Shown piece by piece: positions 8,552-16,193 of a stretch of DNA of 64,000 nt. The notes under the pieces were generated by a model. That model did no database searches. It was not told the DNA's origin and worked only from the letters and a program-made list of their open reading frames with translations. Source of the DNA: Amycolatopsis pretoriensis (GTDB taxonomy: Bacteria; Actinomycetota; Actinomycetes; Mycobacteriales; Pseudonocardiaceae); the NCBI RefSeq assembly GCF_900107925.1, contig NZ_FNUJ01000018.1:1-64000 (forward strand), in the 5' to 3' direction. A program made the position numbers and the translations under genes. Numbering within the stretch: position 1 is the stretch's first letter; every line of letters starts with the position of its first letter.

Positions 8552-8701
8552 ATGGAAATGACCGCGACTACCGCTCCCGCCCTCGACCTGGTGGACGTAG
8601 CCCGCGTGACCGCAGCGGTGGAACTCATCAAGATCGCCACCTTCGCGTCGGTCCTCGAAGAGTCCGTGCCGTCGTCGACCGAGGCCGAACGCGCGCAATG
8701 A
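8552..8701 (+). CDS. Small protein of 49 residues following the PobA-type gene
   Basis: An ATG at 8552, 8 bp after the monooxygenase stop, opens a 49-codon frame beginning MEMTATTAPALDLVDVARV and ending TEAERAQ. A spacing of 8 bp suggests translational coupling. The sequence is acidic, rich in Ala and Val, and predicted helical in its middle (VDVARVTAAVELIKIATFAS). I recognise no family. It may be a real microprotein, or the truncated 5' end of a once longer gene, since no stop-adjacent terminator is evident. Confidence 0.35.
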   Translation: MEMTATTAPALDLVDVARVTAAVELIKIATFASVLEESVPSSTEAERAQ

Positions 8702-9048
8702 GCGGATCACGTCAGCTTTCCGCACGCCGCGGTGCTTGTCTCGTCAAACACGCTTGAAGGGATCGCGAGCAAATTGTGCACACGGATCGAAGGTCGCCAT
8801 ATCGGTTCGGCCGATATCCATACTTACTTATCTTCACAAGCTAGTCAGTAAATTCAATTCAGAGTACATGCTGAGAACTTCGCAGTCGAGCAGTCTTTTG
8901 GGCAGATCGAACAGCCGAACGCACTTCATGCCGAATATTTAATGGCCTACAGGCGATCCGGACCCTATTCTGAAAAAGTTCCGAACATCCGAGTTCCGCA
9001 CACAGCAGTCGCATCGAAACTGTTCCTCCAATCCGATGGGATTCATTC
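8702..9048. other. AT-richer intergenic region with an inverted repeat
   Basis: This 347-bp stretch is clearly richer in A and T than its neighbours, particularly 8815-8945, and holds no recognisable gene. At 8799-8817 it contains ATATCGG, five bases, then CCGATAT, a perfect 7-bp inverted repeat that could be an operator or a small hairpin. The promoter for the DoxX gene at 9049 must lie here. Confidence 0.45.
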
Positions 9049-9558
9049 ATGACCGAGACCACAGCGGAAGCTGCGAACCCGACCCGGCCGACCGTAACGA
9101 GCCACCCCGGCGATAAGGCTCTGGGAGTGGTCCGGATCGTCGTCGGGTTCATGTTCGCCTGCCACGGCGCACAGAGCATATTCGGCCTTTTCGGCGGGCA
9201 CCGGGCCGAGTTCGCGGCGTGGCCGAGCTGGTGGGCTGGCGTCATTCAACTGGCCGGAGGCCTTCTGCTGACAGTGGGATTGTTCACCCGCGTGGCTGCC
9301 CTGCTCAACTCCGGGTCAATGGCCTATGCCTATTTCACGGTGCACCAGGCGGCGGCCCTGCTGCCGCTGCAGAATAAGGGGGAGCCGGCTGCTCTATACA
9401 GCTGGATCCTCCTGCTTTTCGCGTTCCTGGGGCCGGGAGCTCTGGCACTCGACGGGATGCGGCGCCAGCAGTCTCGTCGAAGTTCGATGACTTACCGTTA
9501 CGTCTTTAGCGGACCACGATCGGCCGACGACGCGAAGGTCTCGAGACAGACAATGTAA
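9049..9558 (+). CDS. DoxX-family membrane protein
   Basis: The 169-residue product is an integral membrane protein of the DoxX type, with about four hydrophobic segments: ALGVVRIVVGFMFACHGAQS (about 24-44), WWAGVIQLAGGLLLTVGLFT (about 63-82), ALLNSGSMAYAYFTVHQ (about 86-102) and SWILLLFAFLGPGALALDGM (about 117-136). The motif GLFTRVAAL and the GPGALALD ending of the last helix are characteristic. Members act in the cytoplasmic membrane, often in redox-linked complexes, but individual roles are poorly known. A charged tail of about 30 residues follows. A strong hairpin 23 bp after the stop ends the unit. Confidence 0.87.
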   Translation: MTETTAEAANPTRPTVTSHPGDKALGVVRIVVGFMFACHGAQSIFGLFGGHRAEFAAWPSWWAGVIQLAGGLLLTVGLFTRVAALLNSGSMAYAYFTVHQAAALLPLQNKGEPAALYSWILLLFAFLGPGALALDGMRRQQSRRSSMTYRYVFSGPRSADDAKVSRQTM

Positions 9559-9580
9559 CCGATGCCCCAAGACACTACGG

Positions 9581-9627
9581 CTCGCTGTAGCGGCCTGATC
9601 ACCAGCCAGGTGATTCAGGCCTGCGAG
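9581..9627 (+). terminator. Hairpin terminator after the DoxX gene
   Basis: GGCCTGATCACC (9592-9603) pairs with GGTGATTCAGGCC (9609-9621) with a single bulged base and a 5-base loop; the stem is extended by CTCGC (9581-9585) and GCGAG (9623-9627). No T tract follows, as is common for actinomycete terminators. Confidence 0.65.
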
Positions 9628-10097
9628 CGAGTTGGTTGTGCCATGAGTGACCTCAGCTGGGTTAATTTGTCCACATGTGCATCACAAAGACGAGCCGCGT
9701 CACCGGCGACGAAATAGCACGGCCAAGTCGAAGAACTCGACGACCAGAGCGCCAGGATCGATGTAACTGCGTCCGCTCCCAGGTCAGTGACGACTCTTCG
9801 CCGACTCACTCCGCATCCACCCGGGCGGAAGTGAGGACCGAGCACCAGTGCACGTGGCCCGTGCGTGATGCGCGGCCAGCCTGACCAGCAATGAAATCCA
9901 GCGTTCACCCGAGAGGTCACTGCCACGCAGGGAATCCAAAGTGGGCACAATCAGCACGATACCTCCGCTCTCGGGCACACCGAGAGCGATACCGGCGACC
10001 TGGCAGTTCCGTTTCGGAAATGGCATCGCTCCCCGCCCGTCCGTTGATCCGGCGCAGGACGTCTCGACCGACGTGAGGTCGACTGCCAATCTGTCGG
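9628..10097. other. Intergenic stretch, no gene recognised
   Basis: Open frames occur on the minus strand, one containing ALGVPESGGIVLIVPTLDSL at about 9990-9930, but no family is recognisable and the surrounding residues are Arg/Ser/Pro-rich. The stretch may hold a heavily decayed gene. I see no hairpin or repeat of note. Confidence 0.3.
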
Positions 10098-10790
10098 TCA
10101 GGGATTCGCCGCGCCCGGTTCGAGATCCGTGCCGGTGCGAGGCAGCAGCTGATCCACTTCGGCCTCGAAGAACCGGTCGGCGTCGACGCCCATCCGCTCG
10201 AGCACACCGTTGAGCTCGAGGCTGATCACGCCGCTGAGCCGGGTCCAGATCGTCAGCGCATGCAGCATCACTTCACCCGGGTGCCCTTGTACGGCCGCGG
10301 GCAGCGCGTCGGCGAGCGCCTCGGGACGCGGAAGTTCGGCGACTAGCAGGCAGATGGCATGAAACGGCCGCCGCTCCGGCGACACGATCGCGTCAGCCTC
10401 CGAAATCCGATTGTCCCCCAGGATGCCCTGGATGATCCGATACTGGATCGGGTGATCCACCGCCCAGTTCCGCGTCACAACGAGCAGCCGCCGCAGCCGT
10501 AGTCCGGGCTCCAAGCCGGCCGTATCGGCCAGTGTCCGCTCGGTCAGCGACGCGCTGGCCTCGAAGCTTTCGGCAATGAGCGCGCGGATAAGCTCCTCCC
10601 GGGACGGGAAATACCGGTACAGCGCTGCCGGCGACAACCCCAGGTTTTGCGCGATACCGGTCATCGAGACCGCAGCGAGGCTGTCATCGGCGATCTGCCG
10701 GTAGGCCTGGGCGTGGACGTCTGCCACCAATGCCGCGCGCAGCCGTTCGCGTCGGCTGGATCCGGTCTGTGCTCCCACTCGCCAGACCAT
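10098..10790 (-). CDS. TetR/AcrR-family repressor with WHG-type C-terminal domain
   Basis: The 230-residue product has a TetR helix-turn-helix at about residues 12-60 (DDSLAAVSMTGIAQNLGLSP then AALYRYFPSREELIRALIAE) and a C-terminal ligand domain containing WTRLSGVISLELNGVLERMG, typical of WHG-domain TetR proteins. These bind small ligands and repress a nearby gene or themselves. ATG 10790 was chosen because the in-frame upstream ATG at 10814 would place the start inside the palindrome CACGTGT/ACACGTG (10794-10817), which looks like the operator. The divergent SDR gene is broken here. The C-terminal part of a paralogous TetR gene remains at 30632-30790 beside the intact SDR copy. Confidence 0.88.
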   Translation of the reverse strand: MVWRVGAQTGSSRRERLRAALVADVHAQAYRQIADDSLAAVSMTGIAQNLGLSPAALYRYFPSREELIRALIAESFEASASLTERTLADTAGLEPGLRLRRLLVVTRNWAVDHPIQYRIIQGILGDNRISEADAIVSPERRPFHAICLLVAELPRPEALADALPAAVQGHPGEVMLHALTIWTRLSGVISLELNGVLERMGVDADRFFEAEVDQLLPRTGTDLEPGAANP

Positions 10791-10793
10791 ACC

Positions 10794-10817
10794 CACGTGT
10801 CCACCGTCACACACGTG
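10794..10817. promoter_or_regulatory. Candidate operator between TetR gene and SDR pseudogene
   Basis: CACGTGT (10794-10800) and ACACGTG (10811-10817) form a perfect 7-bp inverted repeat with a 10-bp spacer, starting 4 bp ahead of the TetR ATG at 10790. The corresponding region ahead of the second SDR copy (about 30830-30860) is similar but the palindrome is degraded. The placement fits autoregulation by the TetR protein. Confidence 0.55.
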
Positions 10818-10885
10818 TTGCCATCGTCACCAAGTAAATGGACCATAACATTCCGACTTGCACGGCAGCCGACGAAGGATCACGA

Positions 10886-11710
10886 TTGGACACCAGTGAC
10901 TTCAGCGACCAGGTAGTGATGATCACCGGAGGGGCGGCGCACTGGGAGCGGCCATCGCGCGGCGGTTCGCCGCGACCGGAGTGACCCTGGCCCTGGTCGG
11001 GCGCACTCCCGACTCGCTGGAACATGCGGCAGCCACCTTGCCCGGCGACGCCAAGCACCTGGTCATCGCAGGCGACGCGACAGACCCAGGGGGGGATCGA
11101 ATCGACGGTCGCCGACGTGGTCTCGGCACTAGACCACCTGGACATTCTGGTCAACGGCGCCGGGCGGGTCGTGCAGGGCACCGTCGAGCAGATCGACCTC
11201 GGTTCGTACCGCGAGATGATGGCCACGCACGTCGACGGCATGATCTACACGTCTCGGGCGGCTCTGACACACCTTCGCAACCGCCGCGGCTGCATCATCA
11301 ACATCGGCTCGGTGTCGGGCCTTCGCGGTGACTGGAGTCAAGCCGCTTACAACGCCGCCGAAGGGGCGATCACCAACCTGACGAGAAGCATGGCGCTCGA
11401 CCACGGTCACGAGATCCGGGTCAATTCCGTCCGCCCCGGCGCGATCATCACCGACGCCATAACCGAGCAGGCGTTCGCGAACGGCTCACCCATCGCGGCG
11501 GCGTGGAACGCCCGGATCCCGATGGGACGCGTCGCACGGCCTCGAAGACGTCGCCGGCGCGGTGACGTTCCTCGCCGGCGCGGTGACGTTCCTCGCCGGC
11601 GCTGACGCCCGCTACGTCAACGGTACTTGCATTCCGGTCGACGGTGGCCTGACGGCGTCCAACGGACAACCTCCGCTCCGGCCGTCCTCGGCGACGTCGT
11701 GCTCAAGTAG
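10886..11710 (+). pseudogene. SDR-family oxidoreductase, broken copy with at least four frameshifts
   Basis: From TTG 10886 the translation LDTSDFSDQVVMITG matches the intact SDR at 30896 but loses frame near 10931 (one base missing in the glycine-rich loop), again at a run of seven G near 11090-11096, again near 11541 (one extra base), and again near 11679. Between the breaks long blocks such as NGAGRVVQGTVEQIDLGSYR and MIYTSRAALTHLRNRRGC are intact. A 21-bp tandem duplication occupies 11561-11602. The gene is divergent from its TetR regulator with the same spacing as the intact pair. The active-site pattern YNAAE lacks the usual Lys, as in the intact copy. Confidence 0.88.
11561..11602 (+). 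repeat. 21-bp perfect tandem duplication inside the SDR pseudogene
   Basis: Bases 11561-11581 and 11582-11602 are identical (unit begins ggtgacgttcctcg and ends ccggcgc). The intact copy at 31581 onward has a single, divergent version. Being a multiple of three it would insert seven residues, so it adds to rather than explains the frameshifts. Confidence 0.85.
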
Positions 11711-11748
11711 CGCAAGGGAAGCTGCAGTCGGCGTCCACCAGTCTTCGG

Positions 11749-12201
11749 TCACCACTGAAATCCCGGCGCGCCCTTGATGATCTTCATCGCGAACTGAGAC
11801 CTCGTCCGGGCGACCCCGGGCAGGCGAGTCAGCTCCGCCATGTAGAACCGCTCGTAGGCTTCGATGTCGGCAACAGCGACCCGCAGAAGGTAGTCCGGTG
11901 CGCCGAACATCCGACGACACGCCAGGATCTCCTCGCGCGCCACGCAGGCCGCCTCGAAGGCCTCGATGGTTTCGCTGCGCTGGTCCGCCATATCGATGTG
12001 AACGAGGACATCCAGTCCACGTCCCAGCGCGCGAGGATCGACCGCCGCGTGGTAACCAGTGATCACCCCCGCCGCCTCGAGAGCACGAACCCGGCGCAGA
12101 CACGGCGACGGCGAAAGGCCGACACGGTCGGCGAGCTCGATGTTCGGCAATCTACCGTTCTCCGCAAGCTGGGCAGTTATTGCGCGATCTACGGCGTCCA
12201 T
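11749..12201 (-). CDS. Lrp/AsnC-family transcriptional regulator
   Basis: The 150-residue product has the normal Lrp length. Residues 1-50 form the winged helix-turn-helix (MDAVDRAITAQLAENGRLP then IELADRVGLSPSPCLRRVRAL), and residues 65-145 form the RAM ligand-binding domain (GLDVLVHIDMADQ, CRRMFGAPDYLLRVAVADIE, MAELTRLPGVARTRSQFAMK). Members assemble into octamers and respond to amino acids. The divergent gene, 106 bp away, is an amino acid decarboxylase pseudogene, so I infer this protein once controlled amino acid decarboxylation. Confidence 0.9.
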   Translation of the reverse strand: MDAVDRAITAQLAENGRLPNIELADRVGLSPSPCLRRVRALEAAGVITGYHAAVDPRALGRGLDVLVHIDMADQRSETIEAFEAACVAREEILACRRMFGAPDYLLRVAVADIEAYERFYMAELTRLPGVARTRSQFAMKIIKGAPGFQW

Positions 12202-12307
12202 GAGTCATAGATGCTATACGAGACCTCCATACAGGCCGAATTCGCTATCGGTTGCCCACTCTCATGAATTAGTGTCGGACCGACGGAACTCCCGGAAAGG
12301 CACCACC

Positions 12308-13733
12308 ATGGACGTGACCACGGCGAGCGGCGACCTCACCCTCGACGGGCCGGCACAGGCGACCGCCGCGAAGTTGCTGGCACGCTTCAGCCGAAGCTAC
12401 GAAAAGTCAGTGGCCGTTCTCCCCATCGTCCCCGCAGTCGACCGCAATGTACTCACTGAGCTGCTCGACGAACCGTTCCCGGACCACGGGATCGGCGTGG
12501 AAGCGTTCTTCGCCGACGTCGAGGACCGCATTCTGCCCAACTCCACCGCCGTCGACCACCCAAGGTTCTTGGCCTACGTCCAGGGACCGTCCAACGGCAT
12601 CGGGCCCTATGCGGAGGCGATCGCCGCGACGCTGAACCAGAACTGCAACTTCTGGCAGCTCTCCCCGGCGGCCAGCGTGATCGAGCGTTCGGTCATAGCC
12701 TGGCTCGGCGGACTCTTCGGCTGGGGTGCCAAGTCCGGCGGAATCTTGACTGATGGCGGCTCCGCCGCGACGAGGGACTCAATCACCGCCGCGCTCACGG
12801 CGCACCGCTCGGGATTCCGCGAGCACGGACTGCAGTCGGGTGAGCGGCAACTGGTGCTCTACACGTCTGCCGAAGCGCACCGCAGCGTTGACAAAGCAGC
12901 TGCGACGCTCGGGCTCGGCCTGGCCAACGTTCGGCATATTCCCGTGGACGACAGCTTTCGAATGCGGGCAGACCTCCTCGAAACGGCGATCTCAGCCGAC
13001 CGGGCCGCAGGACTTGCGCCGTTCTGCGTGGTAGCCACCGCAGGCACGACCACCAGCGGATCCATCGATCCCCTCGGCGAGGTAGCCGATATCTGTGAAC
13101 GAGAACGTCTGTGGCTGCATGTCGACGGTGCCTACGGCGCACTGTTCGTGCTGGCCGAGTCGACTCGTGAGATGTTTGCGCCCGTCTCACGTGCGGACTC
13201 CATCACGCTCGACCCGCACAAGATGCTGTTCGCTCCGATCGAGGCGGGAGCTCTCCTGGTGAAGGACCGCGAAAAACTTCGCCGCGCGTTCTCGTTCGCC
13301 GCCTCTTACCTGACCGTGTCCGAAGACGAGCTGATGCTCGACTTCATGGACTTCGGCCCGCAGCTCTCACGCAGCTTTAAGGCCCTGAAAGTCTGGGCAG
13401 CGTTACGGACCTTCGGCGTGGATTCGTTCCGCGTTGCCGCTCAACGATGTCTTGACCTCGCCGCACCTGCACACCCGCATGGCCGAATCATCGGGCTGGG
13501 AGGTAATGAACCCGGTGATCCTGACCGCCGTGTGCCTGCATATGCCGGGGCGATCGGCCGCCGACCACGCCCGGGTCCTCACCCAACTCCGCACCGAGCA
13601 CACGGCGTTGCTCGGCCCCGCCGTCCTCGGTGGACAAGCCGGAATCCGTGCCTGAGTGACGAACCATCGCACGACCGTCTCCGACATCGATCTGGTGGCC
13701 GATCGCTTGATCGAAATCGCCAGCACCGGATGA
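12308..13733 (+). pseudogene. PLP-dependent group II (aromatic) amino acid decarboxylase, broken near the C-terminus
   Basis: The reading frame from ATG 12308 (MDVTTASGDLTLDG) encodes a DDC-family decarboxylase: HPRFLAYVQGPSNG near residue 80, the cofactor contact GTTTSGSIDPLGEVADIC, the Asp site LHVDGAYGALF, and the Schiff-base Lys305 in SITLDPHKMLFAPIEAGALL. Near 13437 the frame changes: the family-like continuation DVLTSPHLHTRMAESSGWEV is in the +1 frame. That frame then meets TGA at 13653, where the family normally has Cys (GIRAC), and resumes as VTNHRTTVSDIDLVADRLIE to a stop at 13731. One frameshift plus one nonsense change therefore truncate the C-terminal domain. GGAAAGG lies ahead of the start. 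Divergent from the Lrp gene. Confidence 0.85.
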
Positions 13734-13750
13734 CTAACCGGGATGCCGAC

Positions 13751-14539
13751 TCAGCCGACAGCGCCGTCAAGCGCCGGAAGGTACCCCTGCGCGTATCCGG
13801 CCGCCAAGGGGTGGAACGAGTTCGACAGGGGGTTCGCGATGCCCTGAATCCACGGCGCATCGGTCGCACATATCCCGTGGCCAGCAAACCTTTCCCGCAC
13901 GTCGACAAAGGTGAAACCGGCGCGACCCGCCGCCTCAGCGGTCGCTTCGTCGAGCGCATCGGCTCCACGGTTCAAAGCCACCCGGGAATCACGACTCGGC
14001 GCACTCGCGCAAGACTCGGCCAACTCGAACAGTCGTGGATACCCCAGCACCACGACCTTGGCGGCCGGGGCCGCGGCACGGATCGCCGAGTAGAGATCGG
14101 CCAGTCGCGCGGGCAGGCTCTGAGAGATGAAGATTTCTGCCTTCTCGACGGCGGCTTGACAGCCTTCTGTCCCTTGCAAGACGCAGGTCGTCATCACGTC
14201 ACTGAAACCCGCGTCGTCACCGCCTGCGGTCACAGACACCAAAGTGGGCGCCGGCACCAGGGCACCGATTTGCTTGCTGATCACATCGGTAGCCGTAGCA
14301 CCCGTGCACGCGACGGACGTGAACTCGGTCCCGGCATGCCCCGAGGCCCACAAAGCCGGAAAGGACGCCGGCGATCGTTGACATACGTCCCCGTTGCTCA
14401 GCTGGGTCCCTACACCTGCGGAATACGAATCACCCAGCGCGACATAGACACCCGAATTCGACGGGCGGCCACAGGCCATTCCGGTCAATGCTGTGACCGT
14501 GGCGATCGCAACGGCCAACACAGACGACGTCACCCGCAT
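13751..14539 (-). CDS. Secreted SGNH/GDSL-type esterase or lipase
   Basis: The 262-residue product starts with a signal-peptide-like segment (MRVTSSVLAVAIATVTALTG), possibly a lipoprotein since Cys23 follows in GMACG, although the lipobox is poor. Block I GDSYSAG puts the nucleophile at Ser38, and block V SFHPLAAGYAQG gives the catalytic His243. Block III normally reads GGND; here it is GGDD (residues 106-109), so the oxyanion-hole Asn is Asp. Disulfide-forming Cys residues are arranged as in Streptomyces secreted SGNH enzymes. ATG 14539 is preceded by AGAGG at good spacing. It hydrolyses esters outside the cell, substrate unknown, and activity may be reduced by the Asn-to-Asp change. Confidence 0.85.
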   Translation of the reverse strand: MRVTSSVLAVAIATVTALTGMACGRPSNSGVYVALGDSYSAGVGTQLSNGDVCQRSPASFPALWASGHAGTEFTSVACTGATATDVISKQIGALVPAPTLVSVTAGGDDAGFSDVMTTCVLQGTEGCQAAVEKAEIFISQSLPARLADLYSAIRAAAPAAKVVVLGYPRLFELAESCASAPSRDSRVALNRGADALDEATAEAAGRAGFTFVDVRERFAGHGICATDAPWIQGIANPLSNSFHPLAAGYAQGYLPALDGAVG

Positions 14540-14774
14540 GAAACCTCTTTCTCGGAGCTTATTGCTCAGCGAGCGGCCGAGACCTCGCCGCGCTCGATGG
14601 AGCACAATGAGCTTCGCTCGAAAATATCATCATCGCAACCCGCCGCGCCACCCGCAAAGATCATGAAGATCGATATCTAAAAGGAACCAATGTCCTTTCG
14701 GGCAACAAGGGGCGCTCCCGACGCATCCGCGCTCGCGAAACACCGGGCACCACCCCAGCGGAGCGGCGTCACCG

Positions 14775-15356
14775 TCAACGAGACCGAGCTCGCAGGTGCG
14801 GCCGTTCCCCCTGCTGACCGAAGATGATCAAAACCTCGGCCGCGCGGTCCCCGGCGTTCGCGATCGCGTGCGGGACCCTGGTGTCGAACTCGGCGGCCTC
14901 ACCCGCATTCAGCTCGAACTCCTGGTCGCCGAGCGCGAGCCGGAGCTTCCCGGTCAGTACGTAAAGCCACTCGTGCCCTTCATGCACTTGCTGTTCCAAG
15001 CTTTCTGGCCGCTCGTCGGCGACCGGCAGCAACTGCTTGAAGGCATTCAGACCGCCCGGTTCGCGCGACAGCGGTACCCACACAACACCGTCGCGAGTAA
15101 TCGGCCGCGGGTGGATCCGGGGGTCGCCGGTAGCGGGCGCACCGACCAGGTCGTCCAGTGGGAGGTGGTAAGCCCGCGCGAGCGGCAGCAGCACCTCCAG
15201 CGTCGGACGACGCTGTCCTGACTCGATGCGCGACAGCGTGCTGACCGACATCCCGGTCAGGTTCGCGATCTGGCCGAGGGTGACGTGTCGCTGCTTGCGG
15301 ATCGCCCGCAAGCGGGGCCCCACCGCATCGAGAGTTCGGTCTAAATCGTCGGACAT
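14775..15356 (-). CDS. XRE-family regulator with C-terminal cupin
   Basis: The 193-residue product combines an HTH_3 domain at about residues 12-66 (LRAIRKQRHVTLGQIANLTG then MSVSTLSRIESGQRRPTLEV) with a cupin at about 110-185 (VHEGHEWLYVLTGKLRLALG, ELNAGEAAEFDTRVPHAIAN). This PuuR-like layout is known for repressors whose cupin senses a small ligand. ATG 15356 (MSDDLDRTLDAVG) was chosen because upstream in-frame residues do not fit the family. It is divergent from the I36 inhibitor gene; a palindrome at 15486-15501 between them is the probable operator. Confidence 0.9.
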   Translation of the reverse strand: MSDDLDRTLDAVGPRLRAIRKQRHVTLGQIANLTGMSVSTLSRIESGQRRPTLEVLLPLARAYHLPLDDLVGAPATGDPRIHPRPITRDGVVWVPLSREPGGLNAFKQLLPVADERPESLEQQVHEGHEWLYVLTGKLRLALGDQEFELNAGEAAEFDTRVPHAIANAGDRAAEVLIIFGQQGERPHLRARSR

Positions 15357-15485
15357 ACGGCAAGTCTGCGCCCACCGCGAACGGATCTCCACTCGGCCGC
15401 GCCGAAGCTCGCCCACGGTCGGCGCGCACAGCCGGCAGAGCAGGTCACCAACCCGAGGTGGTTTCCGTCAGATAGTTGCCCACCT

Positions 15486-15501
15486 TGCCAGTAACCTGGC
15501 A
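15486..15501. promoter_or_regulatory. Palindrome between XRE-cupin and I36 genes, candidate operator
   Basis: TGCCAG, TAAC, CTGGCA forms a perfect 6-bp inverted repeat; flanking CCAC and GTGG four and a few bases further out extend the symmetry. It lies 79 bp ahead of the I36 start and 130 bp ahead of the regulator start, where a divergent operator is expected. Confidence 0.5.
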
Positions 15502-15579
15502 TTTCGTGGTAGAAATCCGAGGATATGAACAACCGGATGTGTGTGTCACTCCGGCTCACTGCCCTTTATCGGAGGATCG

Positions 15580-15951
15580 ATGCATCGCGTGATTCGGCGT
15601 GCGGTTTTCGGCTTTTCCCTAGCCTTGGCGTTGAGTGGAACGCTGACCCTGCCCAACGCTTCGGCGGCGACAACCGCCGAGCAGTGCGTTCCCGGCGGCG
15701 CAGATTGGGTGTGCCTCTACGACAACGCCGATTTTACCGGTCAGTTCTGGAGCCAGCCCGCCGTTGGGGTTTTCTGGCTGCCGCCGAGGTTCGACAACCG
15801 CGCCTCTGCGGTGGTCAACGCGAGCGACAAAGATCTGTGGCTCTACAAAGACGGCTTCGACCGCGGTGACAGCGTGCGCCTCGCGCCAGGCCAGCACTGG
15901 ACAGCCCCGCCGGACTGGGACAAGCAACTGACCTCGATGTTCCTCTCGTAG
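15580..15951 (+). CDS. Secreted peptidase inhibitor family I36-type protein
   Basis: The 123-residue product has a signal peptide (MHRVIRRAVFGFSLALALSG to about NASA, cleavage near residue 30) and a mature domain with the I36/SMPI beta-gamma-crystallin-like pattern: VCLYDNADFTGQFWSQPAVG, NRASAVVNASDKDLWLY and a closing LTSMFLS. Streptomyces SMPI, the founding member, inhibits metalloproteases; many homologues have no tested target. GGAGG (15571-15575) precedes ATG 15580 by four bases. It is divergent from the XRE-cupin regulator. A second I36-type gene lies at 52560. Confidence 0.85.
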   Translation: MHRVIRRAVFGFSLALALSGTLTLPNASAATTAEQCVPGGADWVCLYDNADFTGQFWSQPAVGVFWLPPRFDNRASAVVNASDKDLWLYKDGFDRGDSVRLAPGQHWTAPPDWDKQLTSMFLS

Positions 15952-16193
15952 CGAACCTCACCCCCGTTACCTTTTTCGTGGCTCCCGATCAGGGAGTTGT
16001 GGTCGCCAGGCCCGGCATGACTGACGCCCCCAGTCGAACCCATGATCCGGGGGGTGGTGTCACCGGGTCTGGTGGCATCGACCGACCGCTGACAGGGACA
16101 CGGCCACCTTTGGGGTAGGTCTCGTCGTAACGTGGGTGCCGGCGCTCGATGCCTGATCGGTGGCCACATCGCGGCGAACGAACGGCATGGTGG
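15952..16193 (+). ncRNA. Candidate bridge-RNA region at the left end of the IS110 element
   Basis: The 242 bases between the I36 stop and the IS110 recombinase start hold no coding sequence and contain short inverted repeats such as CTCCC-gatca-GGGAG (15982-15996). In characterised IS110-family elements the long non-coding left end encodes a structured bridge RNA that recognises donor and target DNA. The location and size fit, but I cannot fold it reliably by eye, and the exact left boundary of the element is not visible because IS110 elements lack terminal repeats. Confidence 0.35.

Noticed and set aside
12059..14680. A single very long open plus-strand frame across the decarboxylase and beyond
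   Set aside because: Only 12308 to about 13437 is decarboxylase coding. After the frameshift the frame runs antisense to the SGNH hydrolase gene and the translation is Arg/His-rich and unlike any protein.
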